This document shows, piece by piece, positions 53,568 to 64,000 of a DNA stretch of 64,000 nucleotides; the first letter of the stretch is position 1, and every line of letters begins with the position of its first letter. The translations under genes and the position numbers were made by a program. The notes beneath the pieces are model-generated. The model had not been told where the DNA came from and ran no database searches. It worked only from the letters and a program-made list of their open reading frames with translations. The DNA lies in NCBI RefSeq assembly GCF_002127325.2, contig NC_035443.2:27619838-27683837 (forward strand), in the 5' to 3' direction. This DNA comes from Helianthus annuus. Its lineage: Eukaryota > Streptophyta > Magnoliopsida > Asterales > Asteraceae.

Positions 53568-55333
53568 TGATGTGCACAAAATGCAACATATAAATTACAT
53601 CAATTGTGGCATAAAACTAACCCTTTTTTAGTACTAATGTTGGAAAAAGTGTGTTTTTGTCTTCCTTTTGTATTTTTAGGATTAAATGAGCTCAAATAAA
53701 TAAAAGAAGCAAAAAGGCAGCTAAATCTAACACAAATACAAGAAAAGGAACAAACGTGGCACGCCCGACCCCCTCACAACATCTTCCCAAGCAAAATAAG
53801 AGAACAGAAGGCTGAACACGCCCCGTGCTCAGTGAGCACAGGGGCGTGCCCAAGTGTCAGCAGAAAAGACAAAGTTGTAGAAGCTTCCATCGTCCACCAC
53901 GGGGCCGTGCTCAGCGGACACGGGGCCGTGGTCAACTATAAGATTCGTGAAATCCAGGCAAATCTTGATAGTACAGATATGTTTCTGCACACGGGGTCGT
54001 GCTCAGCGGACACGGGGGCGTGGTCAATTAATGCAGACAAACTGCAACTAATGAAGAAAGAGAGAAGGATGGACACGGGGCCATGCCCAACGGACACGGG
54101 GCCGTGCCCGAGCTTCTGTTCAACCTATAAATAGGAGTGCTTGGTTCACTTGCAACTTATCCCTTGGCACACCACCTCTCTCACACTTCACCCACCACCC
54201 ATCACCATCACAACACCATCATCCACCACCATCATCCATTGTCCATCATAGAGTGTGTGAGTCGTCTTGGGATCCAAGATTGATCGTTAGAGTTCTTGAC
54301 AATCAAAGGCCATGTTTGTCTAAATCTCTTACATCACTTGGTGAAGACAAGTGTTTAGTGTAATACTTTTTATTTTTAATCTTTTGCACTTTTTAATTGG
54401 TTTTGTATTAATGACTTTAATAACTAGTTTCTTATGTTGAAGGTGATTCTTCCTTATTGTTTGTCCGTGGTGTCTTGGCATTATTTTACTGTCTATATAA
54501 AATAAAAGATTTTCACCATTCATATCTCCACGGTCTATATGGAGGTATGTTGGCTACCTGGTCGGGGGTTAAGGGAACGGTTTGGTAAGAGTCTTGCCAT
54601 TGTTCAGTGTATAGATCCTGCAAAGGACTTGGGTCAAATTTAGTAGGACCTCCTTCAATACCCACCGGTATTGGATGGTGGGGGTCCAAACTCTTTGATC
54701 CCCTCATAAGTTAAATTACTATTAAAACTTTAACCCGGCTACTTAAGACTGTATTCCTGCTGACTCGGACTACTTAGCCGAGGGTAACGTCGCCTTCAAA
54801 AGAGGGGCCTACCACATTATGCATTAATAACTTAATTTTAATTATCTTTCAATAATTCGACCCTTTAGGATTGTATCCTTGCTGACTCAAACTACTGGGT
54901 TGAGGGTAACGTCACCTTTAAAAGAGGGGCCTACTACAATAACTAAGACAATCTCTTAAACAAGTGCAAAAGTGCGAAAATAATCATAGGTTACACTACA
55001 CACGAGTCGGATCCAAGTGATTCATCTTGTCTATCTGTTTTTACTTTTATTTTATTTTCAGCATTTTAGTTAGTTTTATTTTACTAGTTTTAAAACCTTT
55101 TTCTAACATTTTGATTTGATTAGACGTTGAGGATAAACCGGTACTAAAAGCTCTTGTGTCCTTGGACAACCTCGGTATCTTACCAACACTATACTACGTC
55201 CACGATGGGTGCACTTGCCCATATGTGTGTTTAGTGTTAGTGAATATCGTGTTTATAAATTTAAAACTTGGCTAAAAAGTGTAAAAAGGGCTTAAACTAT
55301 ATACATAAAACATATACACACTGACACGCATCA
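53568..55333 (+). repeat. 3' LTR of the Gypsy relic
   Basis: Starts TGATGTGCAC directly after the polypurine tract and ends ACACGCATCA, giving inverted ends TGATG/CATCA, 1,766 bp. U3 has a CACGGGGCCGTG array (53898-53909, 53919-53930, 54095-54106 and variants at 53813-53850 and 53988-54030). A TATA box CTATAAATA is at 54125-54133. A duplicated block with AGGGTAACGTC and AAAGAGGGGCCTAC lies near 54780-54930. Confidence 0.75.
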
Positions 55334-57262
55334 CCCAGCATTAAAAATACATTAAAAACCCAAGTGTGGATACAAGGGTTAACATATACACTTTCTGGAA
55401 GCTAATATAAGCACTAAAAGACACCTGAAAGTCACTTAAAATGCTGAATTCTGAAGAATTCAGCATAAATCAGCAATAATCCAACATTTAAACACCAAAA
55501 TACTATGCCGAGTTGTTGTGTTAGTGTCTAGAATAACTTGTAAAGCGTCGGGAATTAAAACTGTCACAAAAGGTGCTTCATGCCTAGTAAAACTGCGCAA
55601 TTTAGCACTTTAACGAACCGTTAACCGAACGAATAACCGGACACTACCCAAAACATCAAAACTAGACTAGAAGCATTGTTTTTATGTTATAAAGCTAGTA
55701 TAGGTGATAAAACACCTTAAAAATCATAAAAACACATAAACACACGTAATATTACATAAACCTTCTAGTTTACACTTTCCACCCACAACTTCTAAAGTTT
55801 TTCATTTTACCCCCCCCCTTATGTGTAACCGGCCCCAAAGGGCCCACCCCCACTTTTGAATATAATAATCTCCATGTAAGCTAGATACTAAACATGTTAA
55901 CTCTTGGTTAAAGGGTTGTTGGAAAGATATTATAAAGCACCTAAAGATGCATAAACAAGATCATTTCAAACCTTCAAACTTCATATTCTTTCTCCTTCTC
56001 CTCCCATAACCTACGGCCACCATCACCATACTACACATCCACCATTTTCTTCATCATACAAGGCAATCTAAGGCTATACTAAGGTGTAAGATGGTTATCT
56101 AAGAAGGCTTGAGGTGCTAGAAGTTCTAGGACCACTTGGAGGAGCTATTAACCTCTCATTTCCTTCATTTTTCATCTTCATCTTCTTTGTGCCACTTCCC
56201 TAGCCAATAGAGCTAGTAGTAAGCATGCTAAACTCTATTTTACTTCATGTTAGTGTTATGTACAAGTCACACCATCTAAGAAACTAAACTTTAAAGGATG
56301 AAGATATGAAGATCTAACATAATCAAAGAAAAACAAGTGATTTTAGAGATTTTGATGTTTGTGATGAAGTTGTTGTTGAATCTTGTGTTTATGTTTAGAT
56401 CTATCATGTTAAAGCTTGTTAGAAGCTTAGATCTAACAAGTTTAATCATGGATCTTGAAAGAACCATGGTTAAACTTGAAGGTGAACTTGTGAAACCTTT
56501 ATGTAAACATGAGAAATGATTTTTAAAGCATAATCTTGTGTTCTTGAAGTAACTAAGTTTATGTAAAGTTAACTTTTGAAATTAAACTCCATGAAAAGTT
56601 TGTAAAAAGTTCATCAAGAAGCTTATTTATGAAAGATTCAAGTATGTTAAGCATGGATCTTGGAAGATCCATGATGAAACAAGATTTTAAACATGAAGAT
56701 CTTTTAAATGAGCATAAGGATAGTTTTAAAACATGTTTTTCAAGACTTTGAAATCCTAAAACTCATGGAAGGTTTAGTTAGTAAGTTAAAGTTTCAGAAA
56801 AAGTTTGTTTAAAATTTACAAGAACACTTGTTTTTGAAAGACCCTTGTATGTAAAATGTAGATCTAAAAGACGACACATTTTTAACAAAAATCAAGTTCA
56901 TCATAAGGTTTTACATGATAAAATTAGTGTATGTTACTTGTGAAATTGTTGGAAATTGTTTTTGGTGATGAAAAGAAAATAAACACATGTTTTGAAAACA
57001 TGGGGGACCTCCAGTTTTAAGGGAAACTATGTCAAATTTTTTATAAAATTTTGACACTTAGAAAAATATAAGTTTTGGTGAAACTTATTCACCAAATATT
57101 CACCTAAAAATATTTATCAAGGTTTCCTAATTTTTGTACAAAATTACAAGCTAAGAAGTAAGGATTTCTTTAAGTTAAAATCAATATTAAGTATGTATAT
57201 TTTTAGGAAAAATATATATATTTAGTGATCACCAAATTTTGTGCTAAGTGTATATTATGTGT
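55334..57262. other. AT-rich sequence around the hAT insertion, no gene
   Basis: No frame worth calling. 55950-56230 is pyrimidine-rich with CCACCATCACCATAC, in the style of an LTR leader. 56280-56900 has degenerate internal repeats around ATGGATCTTG(G/A)AAGA(A/T)CCATG. It may be another old LTR, continued after the hAT element at 60452-60605, but I see no defining ends. Confidence 0.4.
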
Positions 57263-57299
57263 ATTGTATGTAGAGGTGTACAAAAAAACTGATTACGCA

Positions 57300-57545
57300 A
57301 TCGAAACCGGTAAAAAAACCGGAACCGGTTTTTTTCAAAACCGGTTTTTTTTATAACCGGTTCGGTTACAACCGGTTTGACCGGTTATGGATCGGTTACA
57401 ATTTTTCTGGACCGGTTCGGGGGTATAACCGGTTTTTAAAAAAACCGGTTTATTAATCGAATAATCAAAAAAACCGGTTAATAACCGGTTAACCGCTAAC
57501 AGCTAGAAAAAAACCGGTTAAAAAACCGGTTTTAACCGATTAAAA
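57300..57545 (+). repeat. Left subterminal ACCGGT array of the hAT element
   Basis: About 13 copies of the palindrome ACCGGT, mostly as AACCGGTT or AAACCGGTTT, in 250 bp. Arrays of a short word inside hAT ends are where such transposases bind (AAACGG in maize Ac is the known case), so this is probably the transposase-binding region. Confidence 0.85.
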
Positions 57546-57740
57546 ACGCCCAGCTTTACTAACGGTCATATGACCGTTTGGGACTAATTCTAGCCGTTTT
57601 TTTTGGCTTTTTTTTGCCTATAACTCATCTCCAACTTGTATAAAAGGGTTGTGGGTGTTTAGATTTCATTCACAACACTTGAGAATCTTCAAAAACTCTA
57701 AAAAAGTCCCTCATTCTTGTTCGATAACTCTCAAAACGCT

Positions 57741-59768
57741 ATGGCAACGTCTAGTGCCCATGATTCGGTCAATGTTGGCGAGTCTACAAACGAAACGGTG
57801 ATTCGTGTTGTTCCAACGAAACGCAACCCCGAGGTTTGGTCACATTTTGATTTGTGCGAGATGGCAAACGGTAAAAGAAAAGCGCGTTGTCATCATTGTC
57901 TAGGTTTTTACGCCGAAACCGCAAACTCCACGTTGAAGCAACACATCGAAAAACCGTTTTGCAAGGCGTTGAAACAACAACACGTTAGTGGTCAAGCTTC
58001 CATGGCAAGTGATGCCGCTAATATTTTCAACTACAATTTCAATATGGTTAGGGATGAAATGGCGAAGTTTGTAATCCAAGAAAGTTTGCCATTCAACCAC
58101 TTCGACAACCAACGCTATACAAAGATGGTTCAACGAACTCTCCAACCACGATACACCCATGTAAGTCGTGCTACTCTTAGGAGGGATTGTTTAAAATTGT
58201 GGAAAAAAGCTAAACTAGAATTAATTTCTTATTTTGAAAAATTAGAAACCGGTGTTAACTTGACTAGCGACGTTTGGTCCGCACCGCACGGTTCACCCGA
58301 TTCGTATATTTGTGTCACCGCCCATTGGATTGAACCGGCGACGTGGCAAATGATGAAACGCACGATTTTGTTTAAATTATTCGATTACCCTCACACCGGT
58401 GAAGCTATATATAAAGTAATCGATAAATGTATTACAACATACAAATTGGAAAATAAAGTTTTTTCAATATCTTTTGATAACGCCTCAAACAACACGAGCG
58501 CGGTTATGCGTTTAAAATTAAAATACAATCCGATTTGTGAGGGTACTTTTTTCCATAGCCGATGCGTTGCACACATCATAAATTTGGCCGTTCAAGACGG
58601 TTTAAAGGTTATTGAAACACAAAAAGAAGCTTTCAAAAGAATGTTACGAAGTATATTTAGTAACACTCAAAGACATGCAAAATATATTAAAACTTGTAAG
58701 GAAGCGGGTCGAATATGCTTAGGACCCAATTGGGACGTTGCTCATAGGTGGAACTCGACTTGCATTATGTTTGAAAAAGCTATTTTGCAAAAAGAAAGTT
58801 TAATAGAATTTCATAACCTTTTGGCTAGTCGTGGAAAGTGTTCGGCTTACCACCCGTCGGGTTGGGAAACTATTGAAAATGTTACACAAGTGCTTCAAGT
58901 TTTCAAAACATCAACAAAGACTTTATCGGGGGTTTATTATCCAACAAGTTCATTGGTTCTTCCCAATTTGTTTAAAATGTGTTTGAAAGTAAACGAGTTG
59001 TCGGTTAGAGGTAGACCATATTGTGACATGGCGGATACAATGAAGGAAAAATTAAGAAAATATTTTAAAGAACTACCGGCGGTTTTCACTTGTGCCGCCG
59101 CTCTAAACCCTTGTTTTAATATTTTTGGAGCCGGGTCTTTGATTGAAAAAATTGCACACCAATTGAATTTAAACACCACTCAAGAACCAAACTTTGGTGA
59201 AGTCGCAAAAGCTCGTTTCAACGATCAACTTTCAAAATTGTTTGATGTTTATGTAACAAAATATGGTTCAACCGCGTCACACATTCACGCGGCAATGAGA
59301 AACGCCGCTTTCGGTGAAGGTTCAAGTCAAATGGAAGATACCGATTTGTATGTTTATAACCAATTGTACGATGAGTCGAGTCAAATGCATCGTGGTAACA
59401 CTAGTAGTAGTGAACTCGGTCGGTATGGTGGGTCGAACTTTCTACAAATGATGAGTTCACAAGAGTTTAAAAATTTTGATTTGTTGGCTTGGTGGAAAAG
59501 TAACGAAAATCAATTTCCGATCTTAGCCACAATGGCCCGAGATTTACTAACGGTCCAAGCTTCCACGGTAGCTTCGGAAAGTGCTTTTTCTATTAGTGGT
59601 AGGGTGATTTCGATAAGGAGGACTCGACTAACACCTAAGGCGGTTGAGATGTCGATTTGCTTAAAAGACTACTTGGATGCGGCAGAGAGAGTTCAAGACA
59701 AACGTTCACTCGAGGAAGAATTAGATTACGAAGGAGAAGTTTACGAGGACGAGGTGAAGCCGAATTGA
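57741..59768 (+). CDS. hAT transposase with BED zinc finger
   Basis: 675 residues from the ATG at 57741; the open frame extends eight codons upstream without an ATG. A BED finger lies near residues 28-74 (C50, C53, H68, C74; WSHFDLCE, CHHC), for DNA binding. The RNase H-like catalytic core has D177 (TSDVW), D246 (SFDNASNN) and, after the helical insertion, E613 (ASESAFS). The hAT dimerisation region is LLAWWKSNENQFPILATMARDLL (about 581-604). No stop interrupts these domains. The frame ends EDEVKPN at 59768, but a conserved-looking acidic tail (PMTDEEAELDEFLRNSS, ending GSAEED) continues in another frame to TAA at 59849-59851. A one-base indel within roughly 59700-59765 probably changed the last 30 or so residues, outside the known domains. 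Confidence 0.92.
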   Translation: MATSSAHDSVNVGESTNETVIRVVPTKRNPEVWSHFDLCEMANGKRKARCHHCLGFYAETANSTLKQHIEKPFCKALKQQHVSGQASMASDAANIFNYNFNMVRDEMAKFVIQESLPFNHFDNQRYTKMVQRTLQPRYTHVSRATLRRDCLKLWKKAKLELISYFEKLETGVNLTSDVWSAPHGSPDSYICVTAHWIEPATWQMMKRTILFKLFDYPHTGEAIYKVIDKCITTYKLENKVFSISFDNASNNTSAVMRLKLKYNPICEGTFFHSRCVAHIINLAVQDGLKVIETQKEAFKRMLRSIFSNTQRHAKYIKTCKEAGRICLGPNWDVAHRWNSTCIMFEKAILQKESLIEFHNLLASRGKCSAYHPSGWETIENVTQVLQVFKTSTKTLSGVYYPTSSLVLPNLFKMCLKVNELSVRGRPYCDMADTMKEKLRKYFKELPAVFTCAAALNPCFNIFGAGSLIEKIAHQLNLNTTQEPNFGEVAKARFNDQLSKLFDVYVTKYGSTASHIHAAMRNAAFGEGSSQMEDTDLYVYNQLYDESSQMHRGNTSSSELGRYGGSNFLQMMSSQEFKNFDLLAWWKSNENQFPILATMARDLLTVQASTVASESAFSISGRVISIRRTRLTPKAVEMSICLKDYLDAAERVQDKRSLEEELDYEGEVYEDEVKPN

Positions 59769-60177
59769 CAACCCCAATGACCGACGAAGAAGCCGAATTA
59801 GATGAATTCCTACGCAATAGTTCGAGTTCGGGTTCGGCCGAAGAAGATTAAACGACGCTTCTCAAGATATATTTTAGTATTGTAGTTCCACTAAAAAAAT
59901 ATATATATATATTAGTGGACGTTCTTGCGGATTAATAGTTTAAGTTTACGCATTTCGTTTGTTATGTTTATCGTTCGTATTTCATTGTTATGTAACCGTT
60001 TGTTCCAAGACTAATGATATTATTATGTGTTTAACTTTTTATGAGTTTATTGTTAATTTTTTTAACTTTTTATGAGTTTATTGATAAAAAAAACTGCATT
60101 TAGCTGAAAAAAACAGCCCAAATAGCTGAATAAATGAAAAAAAAACATGCTGTGAATTTACTGCAGCTTTCTGCACA

Positions 60178-60425
60178 ACCGGTTTTTTTTCCGGTTTTTT
60201 TATTCGGTTACTGTTAACCGGTTTTTTAACCGGTTTCACACACACCGGTTAATAATCGACTCAAAAACCGGTTTTTTTAAAAACCGGTTACAACCGGTTA
60301 GGACCGGTTACAATCTTTCCCATTTAAAACCGGTTATTAACCGTAACCGGTTAGTAAAAAACCGGTTTTTTTTTTGCTGAAAATAACCGAACCGGTTATT
60401 AACCGTAACCGGTTTTCCAAAATAA
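60178..60425 (+). repeat. Right subterminal ACCGGT array of the hAT element
   Basis: About 13 copies of ACCGGT, mirroring the number and density of the left array, with ATTAACCGTAACCGG units. Confidence 0.85.
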
Positions 60426-60605
60426 CCGATTTGTACACCTCTAATTGTATGTAGTAGTGTATTAGGAACATAAAAATACACTAAATACTCCCAAGGAGTA
60501 TCATCAACAAAATACACATAAAAATACATAACAAATACCTAAGAATAATCATACAAAATAACCCATGAAAGGGGTATATGGACAATTTTTGGACATATAT
60601 ATATA

Positions 60606-61637
60606 GGGTAGGGATATGGTAAAAAGTGTTTAAAATGTGAGAAGGGTAAGAAGTGTTTTAAACCATTGGATATTTGATCTAATGGTTGAGATCAATAGGG
60701 TATAAAATGTAAATTGTGTTTTAATTAGAAGGGCCTTATGTAAAATTGAAGGGCAATAGTGTCTTTTCAAATGTTTCAAATATGGTAACCGTCTCTTACA
60801 CAACCAAAACCCCCATTATTCTCCTAAAAATCAGCAACTTTCCACAATAAAAAAATGGTAACCGTATCCTACACTATATGAAGATATAACACTATGAACC
60901 CTTGATAAAACACTATATGAAGATATAACACTATGAACCAGAAAAATCAAGATGTCTGTACAGAATATAACACTATTGATTGGGGATAAAACACTATGAA
61001 CCAGAAAATCAAGATGTCTCTAGATTTTAAAACACCATGACTATGATTCAAGTCATGGTGTTTTATCTGGAATCCAAAAAACATTGTAAATCATCAAACA
61101 AACAGACGATTCAAGTCATGGTGTTTTATCTGGAATTCGAGTCAGATAAAACACCATGACTTGAATCATAGTCAATGTCTCCAGATGTTTAAAACACCAC
61201 GCCATGAACAATGTCTCTAGATGTTTAGAACACCATGCTATGAACAATGTCTCCTTATAAAACACCATGACTTGAATCATAGTTAATGTCTCCAGATGTT
61301 TAAAACACCACGCCATGAACAATGTATCCAGATGTTTAAAACACCACGTCATGAACAATATATGATTAAAAGATGTTGCGATTAAAAGATGATGAAGAAG
61401 ATAAAAGAATCAGATGTATAATGTTTCATAAAATTTCTCCTAATTCAAAATTCGATTCATCCCTATAAAAACTCATCGCAAGTTTTTTTTTGGCAGTTAT
61501 CTTTGAAATCAATTAAATGATAAGAAAGTCAAATTACTAATATACCTTTTTAAATTAATTAGGATAAAGGACACTTGTCACTCCCAAATTATTTCTCACA
61601 CTTCTTACAAAAGTCGCACTTTGTACAGGATCCTCTA

Positions 61638-61639
<2 letters not shown>
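60606..61639. mobile_element. Small non-autonomous inverted-repeat element (Mutator/MITE-like)
   Basis: The left end GGGTAGGGATATGG and the right end, read in reverse (GGTAGAGGATCCTG), are imperfect inverted repeats. Just inside both are similar words (AAGAAGTG and GTGTGAGAA on one side, GTAAGAAGTGTGAGAAATAA on the other). TA repeats flank both sides, consistent with a 9-bp TA-rich duplication but uninformative. Inside, 60880-61000 repeats ATAACACTATGAACC, and 61140-61355 repeats a unit of about 40 bp (AAAACACCA(T/C)GCCATGAACA ... GTCTCCAGATGTTT). The short antisense frame over the latter is a repeat artefact. Confidence 0.55.
61108..61167. repeat. Perfect 25-bp inverted repeat with 10-base loop
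   Basis: Arms 61108-61132 and 61143-61167 are exact reverse complements; the loop 61133-61142 contains GAATTC. A further near copy of the left arm lies at about 61040-61067. Confidence 0.9.

Positions 61640-61721
<82 letters not shown>
61640..61721. repeat. AT dinucleotide microsatellite
   Basis: About 40 uninterrupted AT units between the small inverted-repeat element and the Helitron-like terminus. Confidence 0.97.
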
Positions 61722-61724
<3 letters not shown>

Positions 61725-63304
61725 ATACTACTTTAATAAGCATATAGGAAGGGCAAGAATGGTCATTTGCCACTTTACAGGTCTTTAAAGCATATTGTAC
61801 AACCAACAATAGCACAAATGTTGAATCTGATAAAGCAACAAAATTTTGGGCGGGATTTCCCTTGAGCGGGAATTCAAATTTCAAAACACCCCCTTATTTT
61901 CATTTCAGAACATTCAATCTCTCTCTCTCTCCTCGAAACCAATCCCCCTATTCTACCTCCCTCTCCTCGAAACCTTATCTGCCCCCTCTCATCAAGACAA
62001 TTTCACTAGATCCATGAAAATTTCACCAGGGATTCTTACCTCTCAATCCCGATTTAGGGATTTTTTTTAGCGTTATTGCTACCTTCGTCAAGGGTAAGTG
62101 ACACCGTGTTTTGATTCTGAACACTATTTCTCATTCATTCAATGGATTTCACTTACATTTGTTTGTGTTGTGAGATGGTTCTTCTTTTTTTTGTAGGTCA
62201 TGGTTTAAGGAATGTGTCACGTTTCTTCAAAGATTCCAGTCGGAATCCGAGCCGAGATAATGGCTTCCGGTGAGACGATTAGGGTTCCGATGTGCTGGAC
62301 TGCCATCGCTATCAAAAAAGGTAACAACCATGTCTACCTATTTTGTTTGTTATTTGAGTCGATCTACCTTTTTTGTTTGTTATTTGAGTCGGATCTGTAT
62401 AATACTTTCAGATATGTGTTGGGTTCCTCAAAGATATTGGTTGTGGGTGGAAGACGATGACATAAGGCTTGGTAATTTCATATCTCTATTGACCCTCACC
62501 CTAGGTACTTTGCATTTTAGTTGATTGATATTTGATTATTTGATAATTATTGTAAATATATTATGAATTTCAGTTGATTTATTTATGTTTTTTTGAAAGA
62601 ATCAAATCCATGTTTACTCGACCTCCGTATTTGGAGGGTAAAAGTGAAGATGACTTCTCTGACCATACTTAAAGCAAGTTGAAGTTTGCACCAGATAACG
62701 TAGATTATGTTTGAGATGCGGTTTTTAACCTTTATTTAAACAGTTTACTGTGGTTTCTAGATGCCAATGTTTGATTTATAATTACAAGTGAAGCAAGTGT
62801 TGTTTTATTAGGGGATGCGTTTAGATGGTTGGCTGGAAATCCTTCCCACAAACTGGATATAATGGCTTAGTATGGTTAACAGTAAGTCCTGCTGACCCTT
62901 CAGGCTCCACATAATTTTGATGTCTTATAAGTGAGTCGTTACCGTATTGAATGTATCCGGGTGACTCTGGCATGATCTCTTTTGATTTCATGTTACACAT
63001 GAGATATGTGTGCTTCTGGGTTTTAACGGAGATTTAATTGGGAACCGGACTGATTGTTGTGCTTCTAGGTTTTAACGGAGATTTGCGATGGGCGCTTGTT
63101 TGTTCCAGTGATTGTGCTTGCCGGTTTTTTGACAATTGTTGCTCGGATTGGAGTATTTTCTCCTGTTAGATTCAAGTAAGTTTGGGTTCAATATTGTATA
63201 ACTAATCACATTTTAGTCGTTGAATTTAATAATAAATTGGGATTTTAATATAATAATGCAGTGCATCAACTTGTTACTATGAGACTGATGATTCTTCATC
63301 ACAG
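61722..63304 (+). mobile_element. Helitron-like 5' terminus and following sequence
   Basis: TCTATACTACTTTAATAAG begins right after an A in the AT repeat. TC at the 5' end and insertion between A and T are Helitron traits, and this wording is common at plant Helitron starts. Then come CT-rich stretches (61910-61990) and an unassigned exon-like piece (62219-62321, ASGETIRVPMCWTAIAIKK then GTAACA). Another lies near 62605-62670 (FTRPPYLEGKSEDDFSDHT). No Rep/helicase gene is seen, and the 3' end is outside the window. I do not recognise these pieces. Confidence 0.5.
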
Positions 63305-64000
63305 GGCCACACTCCTTTGAATGCTGCTGATGTTCCTACGCTGTTGGGAACCGGCTCCTTTTCACTTCTGAGTGGTATTTGATCATGAATACATTATGAA
63401 TATTATATCCATACTTTAGAAGTTTGAAATAGAAATAGATTTTAAGGTGTTTGTTGGCCCTACGTATTGCAGATGATGTGAAAAAGGGAGAGAATGAAGT
63501 GAGATGGCCACCAGGGTTCATGCGATGGCCTCATATGTTAGCTGATCAGGTGCGTGGGCTGGGCCTAAGGGAAATCGGTGGAGGGTTTTCTAGGGATCAT
63601 CGCGCACCGACTATTCGGGCCGCTTCTTATGCCATTGTCAAACCATCCACCATGTTTCAAAAGATGGAAAACCTTAAGAAACTTAGAGGCCATCGGAATG
63701 CTGTCTATTGCGGTAAATGTTATATATACTTCCTCTAATATATTTGACTTTTGAAATCTATATGCACAAAGTTGAATATTTTTTTTCCAGCAATATTTGA
63801 CCGATTAGGGAGATATGTTATTACTGGTTCGGATGACCTTGTGAAAATTGTTCGATGGAAACTGCTCTATGCTTGGCCAGCTGTCGCGGACACGATGTGA
63901 GCTCAACTACCAAACAAAATCACATTTTCACCCTTTAATTTGTTAACTCATCTGAGTAACTTATTATCAATATACGTTTCAATAGGGTGACATTACAGAC
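63305..64000 (+). pseudogene. BRWD/PHIP-like WD40 gene fragment, frameshifted, runs off the window
   Basis: Four exon pieces fit a plant BRWD/PHIP-type protein (WD40 repeats plus a C-terminal bromodomain; chromatin-associated in animals). 63305-63374 is NAADVPTLLGTGSFSLLS. 63473-63712 is RWPPGFMRWPHMLADQVRG, LREIGGGFSRDHRAP and KLRGHRNAVYC. 63791-63896 is IFDRLGRYVITGSDD, a WD40 blade, and the piece from 63986 begins GDITD. All borders are AG/GT and keep phase. Lesions lie in the third exon. An Arg codon expected after GSDD is missing, and near 63848-63853 one base is lost, after which the expected SMETALCLASC reads only in another frame. No N-terminal exons of the family are seen upstream, so this is probably a captured fragment. 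Confidence 0.8.

Larger units (their letters stand above)
48600..55333 (+). mobile_element. Gypsy-type relic with 3' LTR, interrupted by a solo LTR
   Basis: A gag-protease fragment (48600-49365, continuing at 51774-51836 after the solo LTR and its target duplication), a long non-coding part, a polypurine tract (GTGTGGGGGTATTT, 53554-53567) and a 3' LTR (53568-55333). The 5' LTR, most of gag, reverse transcriptase and integrase are missing. Layout and LTR size recall the Athila/Tat Gypsy group, a guess from structure only. Confidence 0.7.
57271..60443 (+). mobile_element. hAT transposon, nearly intact
   Basis: 3,173 bp. The left end TAGAGGTGTACAA matches the reverse complement of the right end (TTGTACACCTCTA). 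The 8-bp target duplication ATTGTATG is at 57263-57270 and 60444-60451. It contains one transposase gene and two subterminal arrays of ACCGGT. The perfect duplication and nearly complete gene suggest recent movement. Confidence 0.93.

Noticed and set aside
54513..54707. Small minus-strand frame in the Gypsy 3' LTR
   Set aside because: Proline-rich chance frame inside the LTR with no domain and no counterpart.
57717..57740. Earlier start for the hAT transposase at TTG 57717
   Set aside because: The eight extra codons have no ATG; the ATG at 57741 fits the known N-terminal style before the BED finger.

Overview
The window is plant nuclear DNA, most likely from a dicot and probably Asteraceae. 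That placement is inferred from the style of the retroelements and of the CACGGGGCCGTG-bearing Gypsy LTR; no database was searched. It is almost entirely nested transposable elements lying in and around four broken host-gene fragments. No tRNA or rRNA gene, CRISPR array or bacterial-type operon is visible.

Layout. 1-211 and about 12100-13158 are two parts of an Ulp1-type (C48) cysteine peptidase gene. They are separated by copia element 1 (668-11939), which has identical LTRs by eye and the 5-bp target duplication ATTTG. Next come a CACTA-like deletion derivative (about 13900-14516), a serine carboxypeptidase-like pseudogene (14531-15740), and T-rich repeats ending in a Helitron-type 3' terminus (16930). 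Copia element 2 is on the minus strand (17056-27626) and has lost the catalytic part of its integrase. A receptor-kinase pseudogene on the minus strand (28361-29780) is followed by copia element 3 (29855-41045, target duplication CATAT), which has full-length gag and pol frames.

41233-41762 is the single LTR of another copia family, with its primer-binding site. 42792-48590 is a minus-strand, gag-only relic of a diverged relative of elements 1-3. 48600-55333 is a Gypsy relic (gag-protease fragment, long non-coding part, 3' LTR) carrying a 2.4-kb solo LTR with target duplication GTCTA. 57271-60443 is a nearly intact hAT transposon with an 8-bp target duplication. It is followed by a small inverted-repeat element with internal tandem repeats, an AT microsatellite, and a Helitron-like 5' terminus at 61722. 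Beyond that are well-spliced but frameshifted exons of a plant BRWD/PHIP-like WD40 gene that run off the window.

Elements 1-3 look like Sirevirus-type copia elements. They are about 11 kb long and have a large gag (over 1,200 residues) with two zinc knuckles and a coiled coil, an iMet-type primer-binding site, several polypurine tracts, and a 1.8-2 kb conserved non-coding region after pol. The most interesting signals are outside the proteins. A four-hairpin AATAAGTGA array follows pol. Dense two-way arrays of the 9-mer TCGAAGGAT/TCGAAAGAT fill the LTR and leader and recur in the unrelated solo Gypsy LTR. The gag-pol linker changes length by one base between two intact elements while a splice-acceptor-like ATGTGCAG|G stays fixed.
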